The notes under the pieces: generated by a model
Seen by the model: only the letters and a program-made list of their open reading frames with translations
Databases searched by the model: none
Told to the model about the DNA's origin: nothing
Position numbers and translations under genes: made by a program
Assembly: GCF_932276165.1 (NCBI RefSeq)
Contig: NC_064009.1
Span: 1,922,001 to 1,986,000 of the forward strand
Source: Plutella xylostella
Taxonomy: Eukaryota; Arthropoda; Insecta; Lepidoptera; Plutellidae
Reading direction: 5' to 3'
DNA length: 64,000 nt
In this document: positions 1 to 13,300 of the stretch, piece after piece
How positions within the stretch are numbered: position 1 is the first letter of the stretch
How the letters are laid out: each line of letters begins with the position of its first letter

Positions 1-866
1 GTGAGCGATCCTGATGGACAAAAGTAGTTTTATTTTCGAATAGCATAATTTTTTTATATTCTGCTATTCGTTAAATGATGGACCAATTATTCAAATGGAT
101 ATTTAAAGTTATTTTTTATCAAGATCTAAAATTTATAAATCCAATGAAAATTATGGATTTCCTTTAATTTACATTTCTTAATTTTAAATATCACTTATGT
201 AGTCGCATGTACATCTACTACATATTATGTACAATACTATACATGTACCTATGTATAGTTGTTTGCTATTAATTGTCTAATAATTATTTATGCATGAATG
301 GCCGCTAATCAACAAAGTATGCTCAATTTGATTACACGCGCCACTATTATAATAGTAAGTAATGATTTACTATTTTACCATTTTCCTTTCAAATACTAGA
401 CATGCAACATTGTAGTTAGATACTTTGTAAGTGAATTAGTGTAATGAACTAATGACTTACGACGACGGTAGTTACAATTATCGTAAAAATATGCAGGGCA
501 TTGCAGGGTTATAATTATGTATTTTGCCAATGCCCAATTTAAAATTACAGAATATTTTTTTATAAGTACCTATGTAGTGTATGCCTACCATTGTCATATA
601 CGTTATTATAAGAAATTCATGCTGTAAAAGTGAACTGTATTATGTGAAGATATTTAACCATATTAAGGTAGGTACTTACCCACAAATTCTTAGACCGTTG
701 AAGTTTACTACAATGACTTTGAAACAAAATTAAACACGAGTTTCGACTCTGTGTCAAGCAAAATTCGTACCTATATCACAACGTCATTATTTTGTAAACG
801 ATTGGTAAAGTAACTAAAAGATCTATGAATTTGGGGGTAAGCATAATAATTATTGTCATAATCACT
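1..866. other. AT-rich non-coding stretch
   Basis: No ORF with coding character, no recognisable repeat family and no strong inverted repeat was seen up to the SINE that starts at 867. Sequence is low-complexity A/T with scattered GTACCTA-type words that recur throughout the window. Confidence 0.5.
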
Positions 867-1144
867 TGACGACCGAATGGCGTAGTGGTTAGTGACCCTG
901 ACTACTGAGCCGATGGTCCCGGGTTCGATTCCCGGCCGGGGCAGATATTTGTTTAAACACAGATATTTGTTCCCGGGTCTTGGATGTGCCCGTAAAATGG
1001 CAATAGGCCCGCCCCCTATTACATTGGGACTAACATAACACTCTGGCGAAAAGTGGGTGCAGCAATGCACCTCTGCCTACCCCGCAAGGGAGTACATTAG
1101 TACAAGGCGTGAGTGCGTGTTTTTTTTTTTTTTTTTTTTTTTTT
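867..1144 (+). mobile_element. tRNA-derived SINE, full-length copy 1
   Basis: The head has a Pol III A-box-like stretch (GGCGTAGTGGTTAGTG) and a good B box (GGTTCGATTCC). A unique body and a ~27-nt T-run at the 3' end follow. It is flanked by an exact 11-bp target duplication, TCATAATCACT, at 856-866 and 1145-1155, so the insertion limits are certain. The copy at 35399-35663 is nearly identical. The 99-residue reverse-strand ORF here is only the antisense of the SINE and recurs in the other copy. It is not a gene: the tRNA-like part cannot fold into a full cloverleaf with paired acceptor arms. Confidence 0.9.
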
Positions 1145-1450
1145 TCATAATCACTCTACCTGAAGGGATAGCACGGGGCGCAACTAAGTCGTGACAAATC
1201 TTAATTGCTCCCCGTAATAGCCCTTCTGAAGACGATATTTATGGAGATATCAAACCACTCATCGATTTGAACCTGTGATGTGAACCTTTGCTTATGAAGT
1301 TGAACCCTCTCCTTATTCTGTACTTTAACATGTTACTATTGTTGTAAATGCCGAACAACCTAAACAAAACAGCATCACATGACCAATTGAACAACATAAT
1401 AATATAGACAATACCTATTCATAGACTAAACTGTATCGCTTTAGTGCGCT

Positions 1451-1774
1451 ATTGGGGGTTCACTCTATACGACGAAAAACGAAGCTTCAGACCCCTTAGC
1501 ATAAACGTGTAGTAGAGTTCATCGAGTAATTTTGTATGAAAATATGAACAGCAGCCCTGGTGGTCGGTAGCGGTAGCTGAAACTAAAAACTAAACGAAAC
1601 TAAAATTTCCCTACAAAATTCATCGAGTAATGTTACGTCACGTTCACGATGAAAATTCATGCTAAGGGGTCAGAGCGATGCTGCGCGAGTCACGACTCTA
1701 TCTTGTTTAAAAAGTGCTGATTTCCCGTTAGCTCTCGTTCGTTCGGTTTTCTTCAATATAGAGTAACCCCCGTG
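1451..1774. mobile_element. MITE-like element with imperfect nested inverted repeats
   Basis: The outer ends GGGGGTTCACTCTATA (near 1453) and TATAGAGTAACCCCC (near 1757) are inverted copies. Inside lies a second inverted pair, ACCCCTTAGCAT (1490s) against ATGCTAAGGGGT (1660s). A direct repeat of TTCATCGAGTAAT also occurs near 1518 and 1618. There is no coding potential. The class is unknown. Confidence 0.6.
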
Positions 1775-1804
1775 CGACATATTACGGACAGTTTAAAGTG
1801 TTAT

Positions 1805-1855
1805 TTACGTCCCCCCCTCCCCTGCCCTACCCCATGCCCCCCCGCTACCCCCTGA
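1805..1855. other. C-rich tract (G-quadruplex-capable on minus strand)
   Basis: Five or more runs of three to seven C within about 50 bases, in otherwise AT-rich DNA. The complementary strand satisfies the usual four-G-run pattern. Confidence 0.45.
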
Positions 1856-2179
1856 ATGTTGCAGACTATAAAGTATACTGTAATACGGCACGGGGCTTCC
1901 TTCGAGAAGAAATTGTTTGTTAAGGGGAAGCTCTTTTGGGATTAAAGTGTTTTTTTATAATACATACTTTCACTTACTTAAAAACTATATGTTTTTGTTG
2001 TGTAATTTATATTTTAGAAAGCATTTTGAAAGGACATAATTATGTATGTATACTTACTGTTCTGTCCTGTTAATGATTATGATCAATCTTCTGTCGCCTC
2101 GTTTTGTCTGGGCCTCTCGTCCACAGAACAGTTTTCCCGCAACCTTGCTGATGGCATATCATCATGATTACTTACCCCT

Positions 2180-2250
2180 ATTCTATCTTCTCTGTAGAGA
2201 TGTAAGTACTTACCTGCACTTACATCTCAATGGAACCTAACCTAACCTAA
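2180..2250 (-). mobile_element. Degraded SINE/LINE 3'-end fragment followed by (CCTAA)3
   Basis: The stretch CTCTGTAGAGATGTAAGTA...AATGGAACCT is a diverged match to the 3' end of the second SINE family (compare 30107-30155). It runs directly into three CCTAA units at 2236-2250, the insect telomere unit. Three units are too few to call a telomeric insertion. Confidence 0.4.
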
Positions 2251-2386
2251 CAGCGCATCAGAATATTGTCAACCAAAAACGTAATTTGTTTTTAATTACG
2301 TTTTTGTTACGTGTATTTAAAAAACCGCTATTTACTGTCTTTTGAATTTTGTAAGTGGATCTAAGTATTTCATTACTCGTGAGTGG
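2251..2386. mobile_element. MITE of the ACTCACGAGCAATGAAA family, diverged copy
   Basis: The right end, TTTCATTACTCGTGAGTG, is the terminal inverted repeat seen in the other copies (7021, 23784, 24459). The left part, CAGCGCATCAGAATATT, is shared with the interrupted copy near 27460. It contains a perfect 12-bp stem (AAAAACGTAATT, 2275-2286 with 2294-2305). Confidence 0.55.
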
Positions 2387-2984
2387 AGGAATTACTTATT
2401 TACAGTTGTCGATGCAGTAAAACTCCCCCTTAACAGCCGGGGCCCGCAATTCCTTTGGCAGCGGAGAAAAATCGCCGGATTAAAGAGAGGAACGCACTCA
2501 TGTATGCGGCTCTCTTGCGCCTTGTTACAAAACAAAAGATGGCACGCTCGCGTTTTCTTTTTGCATCTCTCTCAAAGCGTATCGAGAGGTTTTTGCTGAC
2601 GGTACTGCTTGGTTGGCAGCCTCTTTGTTCTGCTGTCGGTACGAGTAGGTTTTGTGGGCAGGAGAGGTGGTTAGGCACGATGAGATGAGAGCAGGTTGTG
2701 ATAATGCACTAGCGAGCATTGAAAATGGCTATACCAAATAACCCCAAAATATGAAAACATAATCATTAAATTTAATTTGAACACAATATTTAATCATTTC
2801 TCATGAGCTGTTAAATATAGAAGAAAATATTGCTTTATTGAACACCACATAAATCAAACATACAAAAAACATACTTATAGACTAGAACTAATATACAATA
2901 GGCGGCCTTATCGCTGAGAGCGATCTCTTAAATATTCTTCAATATTAAGCTAGGCTTTTCCCTTTAGAAGTAATTTTGTGCTAT

Positions 2985-3018
2985 TGTCCCTGGAACTTTT
3001 CTATTGCTCGTGAGTGTA
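2985..3018. mobile_element. Solo right end of the ACTCACGAGCAATGAAA MITE
   Basis: GGAACTTTTCTATTGCTCGTGAGTGTA matches the family terminus. I could not find the partner end. Confidence 0.45.
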
Positions 3019-3122
3019 AAACAACATCCAAGTATAGCTACCGCATGGTAAGGAAATCAAATTATCTATCCCATGCCACATTACAGACATACCCGTCTTT
3101 TTTCACCCATTCTCACTGCAGT

Positions 3123-3421
3123 AAAAAAAAAATATAGTGTCCGAGCCCAACATCATCGGAGAAATAAAATCTTCCCGACTCCGCTGGCTAGGACATGTGG
3201 AGAGGATGGGAGAGGATCGAGCCGTAAGAAAAGCATATCTTGGTCAACCTTCTGGGCGTCGCCCGGTGGGGCGGCCGAGATACCGCTGGAAGGGCGAAGT
3301 CGCCAAAGACCTGAAAGAGCTGGAAGTGTCCGACTGGTCAGAATTGGCACAGAATAGAGAAGATTGGCGCACTTTAATGTCGGAGGCCAAGATCCACTTT
3401 GGGTCGCTGAGCCAGCGGAGT
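3123..3421 (+). pseudogene. RTE-like non-LTR retrotransposon C-terminal fragment
   Basis: An open frame (3137-3448) reads ...RLRWLGHVERMGED...GRRPVGRPRYRWKGEV...DWSELAQNREDW...EAKIHFGS. This is the conserved C-terminal end of insect endonuclease/reverse-transcriptase proteins of RTE-like elements. The polymerase and endonuclease domains are absent, so it is a 5'-truncated remnant. A 14-bp exact direct repeat (ATTCTCACTGCAGT) lies at 3109-3122 and 3422-3435, which looks like a target duplication. Oddly, a run of ten A sits at the 5' side of the sense strand, where a poly-A tail is not expected. The frame is still open, so the insertion may be fairly recent. Confidence 0.75.
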
Positions 3422-3435
3422 ATTCTCACTGCAGT

Positions 3436-6400
3436 TAATACATACGAATGACGACTAATATCTTAGAGAAGGGACACCAAATGACATTTTACTTACGGGG
3501 TTGCCAGCCCCCCGTCATTTCGGCTAAGACATAAATTCACGAAATGCCTACCATAAATAACTTGTGGCACCAACACTAATGTAGCGTTATGAAAAAAAAA
3601 CTCCCGTTCCATTTTCGAATTTATTTTTCGCGCAGCCTCCTTCCAATTTTGGGAAGTGTGGTCGTTTAGCATTAATATAAATAAGAAACAAAATTGTCTC
3701 TGGTTCCCGGTTAATGGTTTTTTTTACTCAAATATTCATGAGATTGTATAATTTCCAAGTAAATTTTATAGCTTACATACCTAAAGTTTCTTAAACTATT
3801 GGTAGAACTTATCATTTTAGGTATAAGTGAGTATAATAATACATATTATTATGTTTCTCAATAAACAAAACCAGCATCAACTCTTGGAATTTCCGGTATT
3901 TTTCTCAAAGATGGCGTCGTTTTAGCCGGAAACAGCTACGCTCACCGGAAGTGTCTGGACCGCTTTGTCTGTGGACAATAAAGAAAATGTCTCATAAATC
4001 CCGTTTATTTTGTTTTAGAATAAATCGACATTTATTACGGTATCCCGATGTTTTATGTGCCTGCATATTTGAAAGGGGTTGTTTCTGTGGAAGGTACCAA
4101 AGTAATATAGTGAAACTTGTTAAACTTATTTTATATTTAGTCTTAATTAATGTATTTTTGTCATATAGTTAAGTTTTCTTATAAAAATAAAATAAGGATT
4201 AGTAAGGATGTATGTATAATTTACAGACATTCTTATTCTACTGGTGGCGAAGTTCTAGACATTGGCCATACCAGAGGAGCACCAAAGTACAATAACATTT
4301 TTTTACGGTGAAGTTATAATTCACAGCTACCAAACAAGGCCATAATGAAAATCAAACCAAATAAATGAAAACAAGTCTTGTTATTTCATTCCTTGCCGCT
4401 GCATTTACGCCATCAGCCGATGTAATAAGGCTGGATCTAATCAGTAATCACTGAAACTGCAGGAGACAGACTGAGAATTGAAAACAGGATATTTAGGAAA
4501 ATCTTGAGACAAAATAAAATGCCTTTAAACGCAACGGTGAGCTTTAAAATGTTTAGAGGCGGCGTAAAACAATATAATATAAGTACCTACTAATATTTTG
4601 GCAAATAATTATGAAAACCTATTTGGGAGTTGGGTTTCCAGCTAGGTGGGGTGACGATCTGCTAAAGCTAGCAGGAAAAATGTGGATGAAAAAACTTCTA
4701 AGTTATTGTGCCTTTCCAATTTTATAATTACTAACATAATTTGTACACACAGTCTGGTGTGTACCTACCATTAATGCAAAAATTCACGAACTTTAAAAAA
4801 ATATTTCAGAATCAATATCCAATCTGAATATTTCCATGTCTAAGACCCGTTTAACTTAACTCCGGCAAAACGAGAGTAAAATGATTAAAGACATCCCCAA
4901 CTGCAGACAAGGCGAGTCACCTGTTGATTGACTAATTAATTCAATTTCTTATTCCCGCCTCCAAGGAGTTTGCATTTTTTGATTCACAAACTTTTTCGAC
5001 GCGACCCGCAAAAAGTTTGTCTGTCCAAAGAGGTTTTTATTCTTCGTTACTAGAACCTTATGGTGAGTATTTTTTATTTCTCTAAGTAATTATACCAGGC
5101 TAATGAAAGGAGAATGCTCAAATTATTTTCCAGCCAGTAATAAATTTGATAACTTTATGGACTCTTCCAAACAAGTTTACCTTAACATTATTACTTAATT
5201 ACCATCAAAATTAATTACTCATACTTGTCACTTGAAAAGCTACCGACTATTATTTCAGCAAATTTATTCCGCAAACACACATCGAATGCGAAAGGTTATT
5301 TCTTGTGGCAACACAGTTTTTCAATCGCGCCCGGTCAGCATGTAATTAACGTAATAAATTTAAAAACAATATGGCGCTCGCAAGATGGCCGCCCATAATG
5401 AATGGGAAGAAAAGTAATAAAGTTATGTAATGACCCCGCGCACCTGCCTGAATTTGTCTCCAAATGGTCTTGTTATTATAACAGTGTAAGGAATATTTCC
5501 GTTATTTTCAAATGCTTTGATTCAGCATGGATTCAGCGTAGACTATAGGGAGAGTGACCGTTTTAAAAGATTATTGTTATTTTTATTATCAGATCGCCAA
5601 AATAGCATGACTTATTGGGATTAATTAAATAAGCTACGTATAGGTAGGTCAGAGGTTAAATTATAGTAATTATTTACTTCCAACAAAATAAGATAAGTAA
5701 ATAAATATAATATTTGTATTAGGAATAAATAAAAACAATGTCGATAAAAGCTTATTGGAATACTATGAATTAATGTATGAATTATTATGACAAAGTATTT
5801 TTAAGTTTATAACATTTCAAAAAGCTACTAAACTAATTATTACATTTAACTGTCTGTATTCCTCTTAATTGTTGCAAAGAAAAATTTAAAAAAACAATTA
5901 CGTTGTCACATTAAATTGTCACGTGTCACCAGAAATACTACCAATTATTATACTAACTGCAGCTGTAGCCAAAAATCACCCTTATGAAAGTAGGATAAAG
6001 TCGATACTTCTGGAGTCAAGTGCTGACGAAAATTCCTACTATGTTGTAGGTAGTTATTATGGATAATTATTAGAAATAGGTACAACTTTGTAATTAGGTA
6101 CTTATGATTTTGGTTTCACTTTTTACACCTAATGATATTTAAGCAATTTTCTGCAGTAATCGAATTATGTTATAGGTAAGTAGGTACCTATATTATTATT
6201 AGGTATTATTATTTCTTTCTAAAAGTGCACAATCATGTAATTTTATATTCAACTTAGCAAACCGGATGAGAAAAAAACAGGAAACGTTAAGAGTATAACA
6301 TAGGTACCTATCAAAAACATGTAAGTAGTTAATTTCTATTAAGTATAATATTATATTATCACAAATGTTAAACCATTACTTACCTAATTTAATTAAAATG

Positions 6401-7020
6401 TATTCATAAATGGACGATGAGTTTTAAGGGTAGTTTGTAATCACCTTGGAAATTATAGAGAGCGTAATTCTATGTGAGCTTTATGTTAATTACCTAATAT
6501 TTGAAATATAAATTAATTCTACTAAAAACATGTTAAGTTCATTTAACGGGACATTAAGTTAGTTTTTAGTGGATTTGTTTATGACATTACGTTTTTTGTA
6601 TGTGAATAAGGTACCTACCAGTTGAATTGAAATTAAGGCGAGATCAGAGCTAGGCCCGAACTCTTTAAACTTAGGTATACTTACATATAAATAAATGATT
6701 AAAGTCCCCAGTTAGGATTGGAACCCGGGAGCTTTTGAGCTTTTAACAGTGTAGTCGAACTACGAACCTAAACCCGTAGGTATATCATCTATTCTTTATT
6801 AATATGGGTTAGTTATGTCACACTCGGTGATAATGTTTGATACTATGTTTTTAATGGCATGATAAAGTGAATTTATTACCTTTTATAACATTAATCAAGT
6901 GGTTTAAATGAGTTCGTCACGCCAGCATACTACACTTTCCATCTTTTTGTGTTTTCTTCACAGGTTGCCTCGTTTCACATGTTTATTTCTGAAACAAATG
7001 AGTTTTACATGAGTATCACA
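3436..7020. other. Non-coding, no recognised gene
   Basis: No supportable ORF. Two short motif clusters stand out. One is at 3910-3950, with a GATGGCG word followed by an ETS-type ACCGGAAGTG. The other is AAGATGGCCGCC at 5384, a YY1/Pho-like word. A decayed tRNA-like stretch on the minus strand around 6710-6780 has a weak B-box match (GGTTCCAATCC) and may be an old SINE. Confidence 0.4.
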
Positions 7021-7194
7021 TATACTCGCTAGCAATGAAAAAGATTCAGTTATAAAAACCCCTAATTACTCCTTAACGGAAAATACTAGCTTTCTCATAC
7101 ATTGATCAAAATTCTAAATTAAATGCTTATAAAAGTTGGGGTAATTTGGTGTCGATATTTTGTAAGTAGAACGCTTTCCTTGCTCGTGAGTGTA
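7021..7194. mobile_element. MITE, ACTCACGAGCAATGAAA family
   Basis: The left end TATACTCGCTAGCAATGAAA and the right end TTGCTCGTGAGTGTA form imperfect terminal inverted repeats around a 174-bp non-coding AT-rich body. The subterminal word TTTTGTAAGTAGAA is shared with the copies at 23784 and 24459. Confidence 0.7.
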
Positions 7195-9992
7195 GTATGA
7201 GTTTTAAGTTAGGTACCAGAGTACATACCTAAATATTATTGATAATGGTAGTTATTTAAAATGTTGCATATTTTATGGTATAACCAACAAACTGTACACC
7301 AAGAAGCAAATATAATATATAAATAAATATATTAATAATGTGCCCGAACAATTAGGGTAGGTTCCCATTTATCCTATCGATAATAATTTAAACGCGCCCA
7401 AACCGTAGATGGTAATCACAAATGTGTGAACAACCCACCACGCATACCTAATACAGACAAAATTTATAATTATGTTAATCTCCTTAAGTACCAACTTTTA
7501 ATTTTAAGCATAAATACTAATTTCATTTTCATACGTAATTTTTACGAAGCATAAAAGATAGTAAACAAGATAGTAAAAAGTGAAAAAAAATATAGAACTA
7601 TTACTAGGTATTTCCTATCTACTGCGATTCTCTAAAGGCACCAACTATAGATTCCAAAAATATTTTTATAAATAAAAAAAATATAAATGAAGAAACACTA
7701 TTTTGGTGAGGCTCAGTCTGTCAGAAATGAAAATACTTATAAATGCATACACATAATATTTTGATATTTAGCTTTTGCCACGTCTGAATAGGGTGATACG
7801 GGGCATGATGGGCATTCCTAGTCCTATCATATTCTAGATATACCTAAACTTTTCAGACCGAAACATCCGCTTCCTACTTCCAACAGTGCAACGGTCAACT
7901 CCATACAAAAATAGACAAACGAAAAAAAAACAACCCATAAACAAGTTTAAAAAACGACATTATAATTTAAAAAAGCTATCAAAGTGCGTGAACGCATAAC
8001 AAAATTACAAAACAGTTTTTTTTTTGTTATCTAATTTGCATTTTGGTTATCTTCACTATCTGAATAGGTAATTGTGCCTTCGGCCTGATGACCACACCTG
8101 TTTAAATACCTCTAGTGTGACCTTTATTTAATAGTTCATAAGGTTGGTTTTCGTTTGTCCGGGATGTCAGGTCAGTGTGGTGTTAATGGACATGGCCGTT
8201 GGTCGCTTGACAGATAGCTGGTGGCACGCAAGGCTCGCTTCGTTTTTTAGGGTTCTGTAATTGATATATTGATACTGAAGCTACTGGAATACTAACTGTT
8301 CTGGTGGGCTGGCTGGTATTATGGTCGGTCAGTTTTCCAAAGATTATTCTATTTCTTAAAGTAACAATGAATGAACAATATATTTCTATGGACCTGTCGT
8401 CGAGCGTTATATCTCTAGCCGCCAAATAAATACCTATCATAGCTTATGATTTTTAAATGTTCCGTCTCTGGCAATTTTAAAAACAATGGATAAAAATATA
8501 GCCAAAAATGTGGATATAAATGGATATCGCTAATGGATAAAGATATAACTAATCAAATTAAAAAAAAACAGACGCAGTAAAACAAAACATAAAATGGTTC
8601 AAAAAAGTATTGCCTGCTTGACCGTTTTGAATTAGAATTAGGAATTATCTTTATACTTTGTTAGAGTTATTTTATAGCGTCAATAAATTTCCACAAAGGT
8701 GTGTAACGTTAAAACTGTAAGCAGTTAAATTACATTCTAATTAGAATTTTATTATCTGAAGTAAAATCACCATGAGAGAGAGTTTTAGAATGGTTCCTAG
8801 GCATCATGATATATATTATCATTTTACAAGTACTAGACACCTTAATAAAAAAGTTCTTCACATAAATTATTCTGCATATTATTATGTAATTCAGAAACGT
8901 TCTGTTTTTGGGCCAATATTGGACGGTGATAATTACCAATTATTGCTATGATCTCGACGCTATGCACCGAAAATACCAAAAAATAGAATTTGCTTTATTT
9001 TACATAATGCTTTTCAAAAAATGTAATAGAATATAATTTGGTTTCGATACGCTACAGTCCCATTACTAAGAAAATGCACCACTTCAAACTGTATTAGAAA
9101 GATAGCAGACAAAACTAAACCAATCAAAGACTTTCCAAACTTCGTTACTCAAGAAAAACCTAGCCTTCAAAACTCTTAACCAACCGTTGAAGTTTCCAAA
9201 TTCAAAAACTTCGCAAAACCGCCATAAAATGGCGTCCACACGCGCGCGAATAATCAATTTAACCCCCGAACGCATCATATTTTCTGTACCACCCCATGCT
9301 TACCGCGCGATAACACGAGCGAAACAGAAACATCTTTGCACACGAGTGCGAGAGAGATAGAACATGAAAAATTGTGTACGAAAAAACATGGTCACGAAAA
9401 AAGCGTAGGGGTTGAATATAGAAGTGGCACATTAGGCCTGCCCTGAGTTTGACTGAGAAAAATGAATAATAACCCCCCAAGACAGGGAGGTATAACTTTT
9501 ATGAGCATATTTGAGTGTTACGCTAGACGGAGATAAGGAAAATAATTTTGGGACGCTGTCATCTATACGGCTGATCGATGGCTGCCTTTAACGAGTCAAG
9601 AAAATATAAACGAATCTGTGGTTTCGTATCTGATTTTAAATAAAAACCACTGAATGTTTCCAGACCCATATTGATTTAACTTTTGTTTTTACAAAACATC
9701 TAACATATAAAATAACACAACATATCAACCCTTATAAAATAAAAATGGCGACACGACATTTCTCTAGCTGGAAACTCGCGAACAAAGGCATAGTTCATAA
9801 AACAATTATGCCAAAGATCCCCAATTCTCTTAAAACTGGGCTACGGGGCCAATCAGTTCATTAAGGGCAAGGTCGCTAACACCTAAACGTAGGTATAAAA
9901 CATTAAAACGGGGGAGATTTCCCCTTAATTTATGCAGTCTAATCAATGAGCAAACAAATTGCAGTTACACCGTTTTCGGTGAACATCGTTTT
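7195..9992. other. Non-coding, no recognised gene
   Basis: AT-rich. Short ORFs on both strands show no domain or codon bias. Nothing recognised. Confidence 0.4.
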
Positions 9993-10383
9993 TAGGGTTC
10001 CGTAGCCAAAATGGCAAAAACGGAACCCTTATAGTTTCGTCATGTCCGTCTGTCCGTCTGTCCGTCTGTCCGTCTGTCACAGCCGATTTACTCGGAAACT
10101 ATAAGTACTACAGTGATGAAATTTGATGGGAATATGTGTTGTATGAACCGCTACAAAAATATGACACTAAATAGTAAAAAAAAGAATTGGGGGTGGGGCC
10201 CCCCATACATGTAACTGAGGGATGAAATTTTTTTTTTCGATGTCATACCCGTGTGGGGTATCAATGGAAAGGTCTTTTAAAATGATATAAAGTTTTCTAA
10301 AAAACATTTTTCTTAAAGTGAACGGTTTTTGAGATATCAGCTCTCAAAGTCGTAAAAAGTATGTCCCCCCCCCTCTATTACTA
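9993..10383. repeat. Dispersed repeat with foldback start and GTCC/GTCT microsatellite
   Basis: It starts with a 10-bp hairpin (AGGGTTCCGT ... ACGGAACCCT) and continues into TGTCCGTC repeats at about 10044-10078. It then carries a long conserved-looking tail including a GGGGCCCCCC core and a C-run near 10366. I recognise this arrangement as a common interspersed repeat of moth and butterfly genomes, but I cannot name its class. Confidence 0.6.
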
Positions 10384-13300
10384 ATTAATAAACTAGGTAG
10401 GTACCTATTAATAATGTGTACGTCAGATTATTGAAATAAAGTAAGTATGTACCTACGAGAAAGCTAGTTTTCTATAAATTCGCAACTCAGCAGTAGATGG
10501 TTCATTGCGGGCTGATGATGAAGATAGAAGATGCGTTAGTACCTACCTATACAAATTCGGCAAGCTATATTTTAATCTAGGCAGGTATACTGGCTTATAC
10601 TGTTTCCTATCGACCCATCACAGCTCGTAAACACACATAAGCGAATATACGAGCCCAGCTCACTAATTTATGTACAAAAGGGATCAATTTCGTATCCCGT
10701 TCACGGGCGATTTAGTCCCAATCGAGATGAAAAGTTAACAAGCCAAAAATGTACGGGAAAAAGTCAAGAAAGGGTCCTTTTCTTAGTCGAAAATAACAGG
10801 CAATTAGTGGGCTTGACAAATAACTGCAAATATAAGGGTGGATTTTTAGCTGATGAATTTGTCAGCGTTTTTCACACGAAAACCGACCTAGTAGCTTCGC
10901 GGCACTAGGTCGCTATTGCTGTTTCTCGTAAAGGGAATACTTTAATACGGTAAAGAAGGTTTTTGTTTGCCTAATGACATCATTAAATGGCATCATAACA
11001 TGGACCAGACATGGATTATCCAGATGTTTTAATGAGGGAGAGAAGTGAATGCAGCATTTATATTCTTGGTTTGAGTAAGTACTTCCTTTCGTTTGTTTTT
11101 TTTGTACTTAAATTGGTACCTACATTGTTTGGAATAGAATGTTAGCAATTAATGTTACTTGGAGAGTAGAGATCAAAATTTTCACTATTTTAGTGGAAAT
11201 TTCTTCCATGACATGCCTTCTATAACTCTTGCGTATTTTTTAAAGCATCCAAGTTATGTGATTCAAAACGTGCATTTTCTCGCTCCCTAAAATCTCCTTT
11301 CACGAAATACGACTACTTCACTTATCCAGCTGCCAACACAAATAAAATAACACCTCGCCGGTTTTCCATACACACACATACCTACACACCTTCCTTTTAA
11401 ATCACACGTACTTTCAAACATCTATTGAAATCCCGAAACAGACCCTTCCCCCCCTGGGGGGTTCCCCTCTCCCCTTTCTTTCCACCAACTTCGCATCGTC
11501 ATCCATATTACTTGCGCCTTAACTTACACGAGGGTACAAAGTAAAAATTGCGCTCACATCCCCAAATCCGACCCTGTAGCTTTCAGCCCAGGCTTCAGTT
11601 TCGCTCGCGGTGGAAAACCAATTTAAAAATTCATGCCGCATGCTATTTTTACACGTAGCGTTTCAGGCTTAAGGTTGGCATTCGTTCGTAGGTGGCAGGA
11701 TCAATTTTGAGATAGTAGTTTGTACTGATTCCTTTGCATTACTTTTTCCTCCTTTGTGGATGTATTTTACGTCAGTTTAAAGTCTTATATGGATACGCTG
11801 TCGTGGCGTGTCCCCGGTGAATTACCAATTCTAAGATGGCTTCATGTATTTCGTCTAGTTTTTCTTCGGAGGAAATTGAATTTATAGACTGATCGCGCTG
11901 TAAAGTTGTTTTTCTTGTGCCTCGGCTATTAAACTTAGGATATGAGCAAGACTTTTTAGGATGGAGTATAAAATCATCTTAAAACATTGATGCCATCTCT
12001 CTTCGATCACAACTTAATATAAGTAAAAGTAATATAGAGAGCATTATAATACCAACCTACGGCTGAACTGTTTTATGAACATGACCCTTGATTAACACCA
12101 ACAAAAACAAAATAAACAGCAGCATTTACTTAAATCGATCCACCCTACCCTATTAGTAGCCACCACACAGCCCAAAACAAAAATGCCATTTCAAATGTAT
12201 AACACCCATCTTTTTCAGCCGGGAGTTGAAACCATCTTCAGTCGTCCCCCAAGATGTGAAATCTTACAGACGTTAATTGATCTAAACGCCATCGCCAAAG
12301 CCGCGGCCAATATATCAGCGAGTCACGCATGCGGCTGACGGGAAAATATGACGGTGCATCATCCGCCAACAGAAAAATATAAGGAAAAACTCTATGGTGT
12401 AGCATAGAGGCGGCAGCGGTTTGTGGAATCGTTCTTATTCTGAGCGCCAGTAGGTATTTACTTTCATGGATGATGCCTAGATGAATTGTATTGTTTATAA
12501 AAACTGTATTATGTACTTAACACTTTTTACATTCTACCTCTACACCATGAGATATTTTTGAATGAAAAAAACACTGGTAAAAAATGTGCAATTTATTTAA
12601 TGCGATATTTATTCTCTTTATTCCGAAAGCCTGGAAAAACCTGCATTTGATAAAAAGTCTTTCTAAAAAACTTTGAATAGCTTGTAAATTAGGCCAAATC
12701 CCAGAGAAGAAAATAAACAGGGGTGGATATAGTCTTGAAAAATGCTTTGTAAAGCTCAACACCAGACGCAAAAACTATGCGTTAAATATGATTTAAAATA
12801 TTTTACGTTTTCCCCAATATTATTAATTTTGTACGGACTAGCAACGAGGACAAGGAATTTTATCAGAACTTATAGTTTACGTTTCAGGTTAATACTGAGT
12901 AACTTTATTTAGGAAAAGCATGACTAGCTATTATTCTGTGGCCTGACCAACTATTTATATCTATCACGATGTCGCCTGTCGCCCATCCTATTGATTGAGC
13001 AATCTTTAGAATGGAACAGTAGATTTTCTTTCCAACTCATACGCCACTTACATGAAGTCGGTTATTTTTTATTTTTTTATAAGTCTACTTAACTATGTAG
13101 TCCAAAACTTAAGTAAGTACATAATTTATATTTTATATCATCATCATCAAGTACTCATACAATACATACATAACTGCTTGTATACATAGTTATTGGTAAA
13201 AAAACAAACAAAACACCATACCCCAAGTCTGAAAGGGATCTCTGAAATCCAATTAGAAAAACCCTAAACCTACAGGAGCATGTCGAAGTAGCTTCGGTTT

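Noticed and set aside
880..945. tRNA gene at the head of the SINE
   Set aside because: Identical head at 35400 with the same non-tRNA body; it is a SINE promoter.
2236..2250. Interstitial telomere repeat (CCTAA)3
   Set aside because: Three units are too few to claim telomeric origin.
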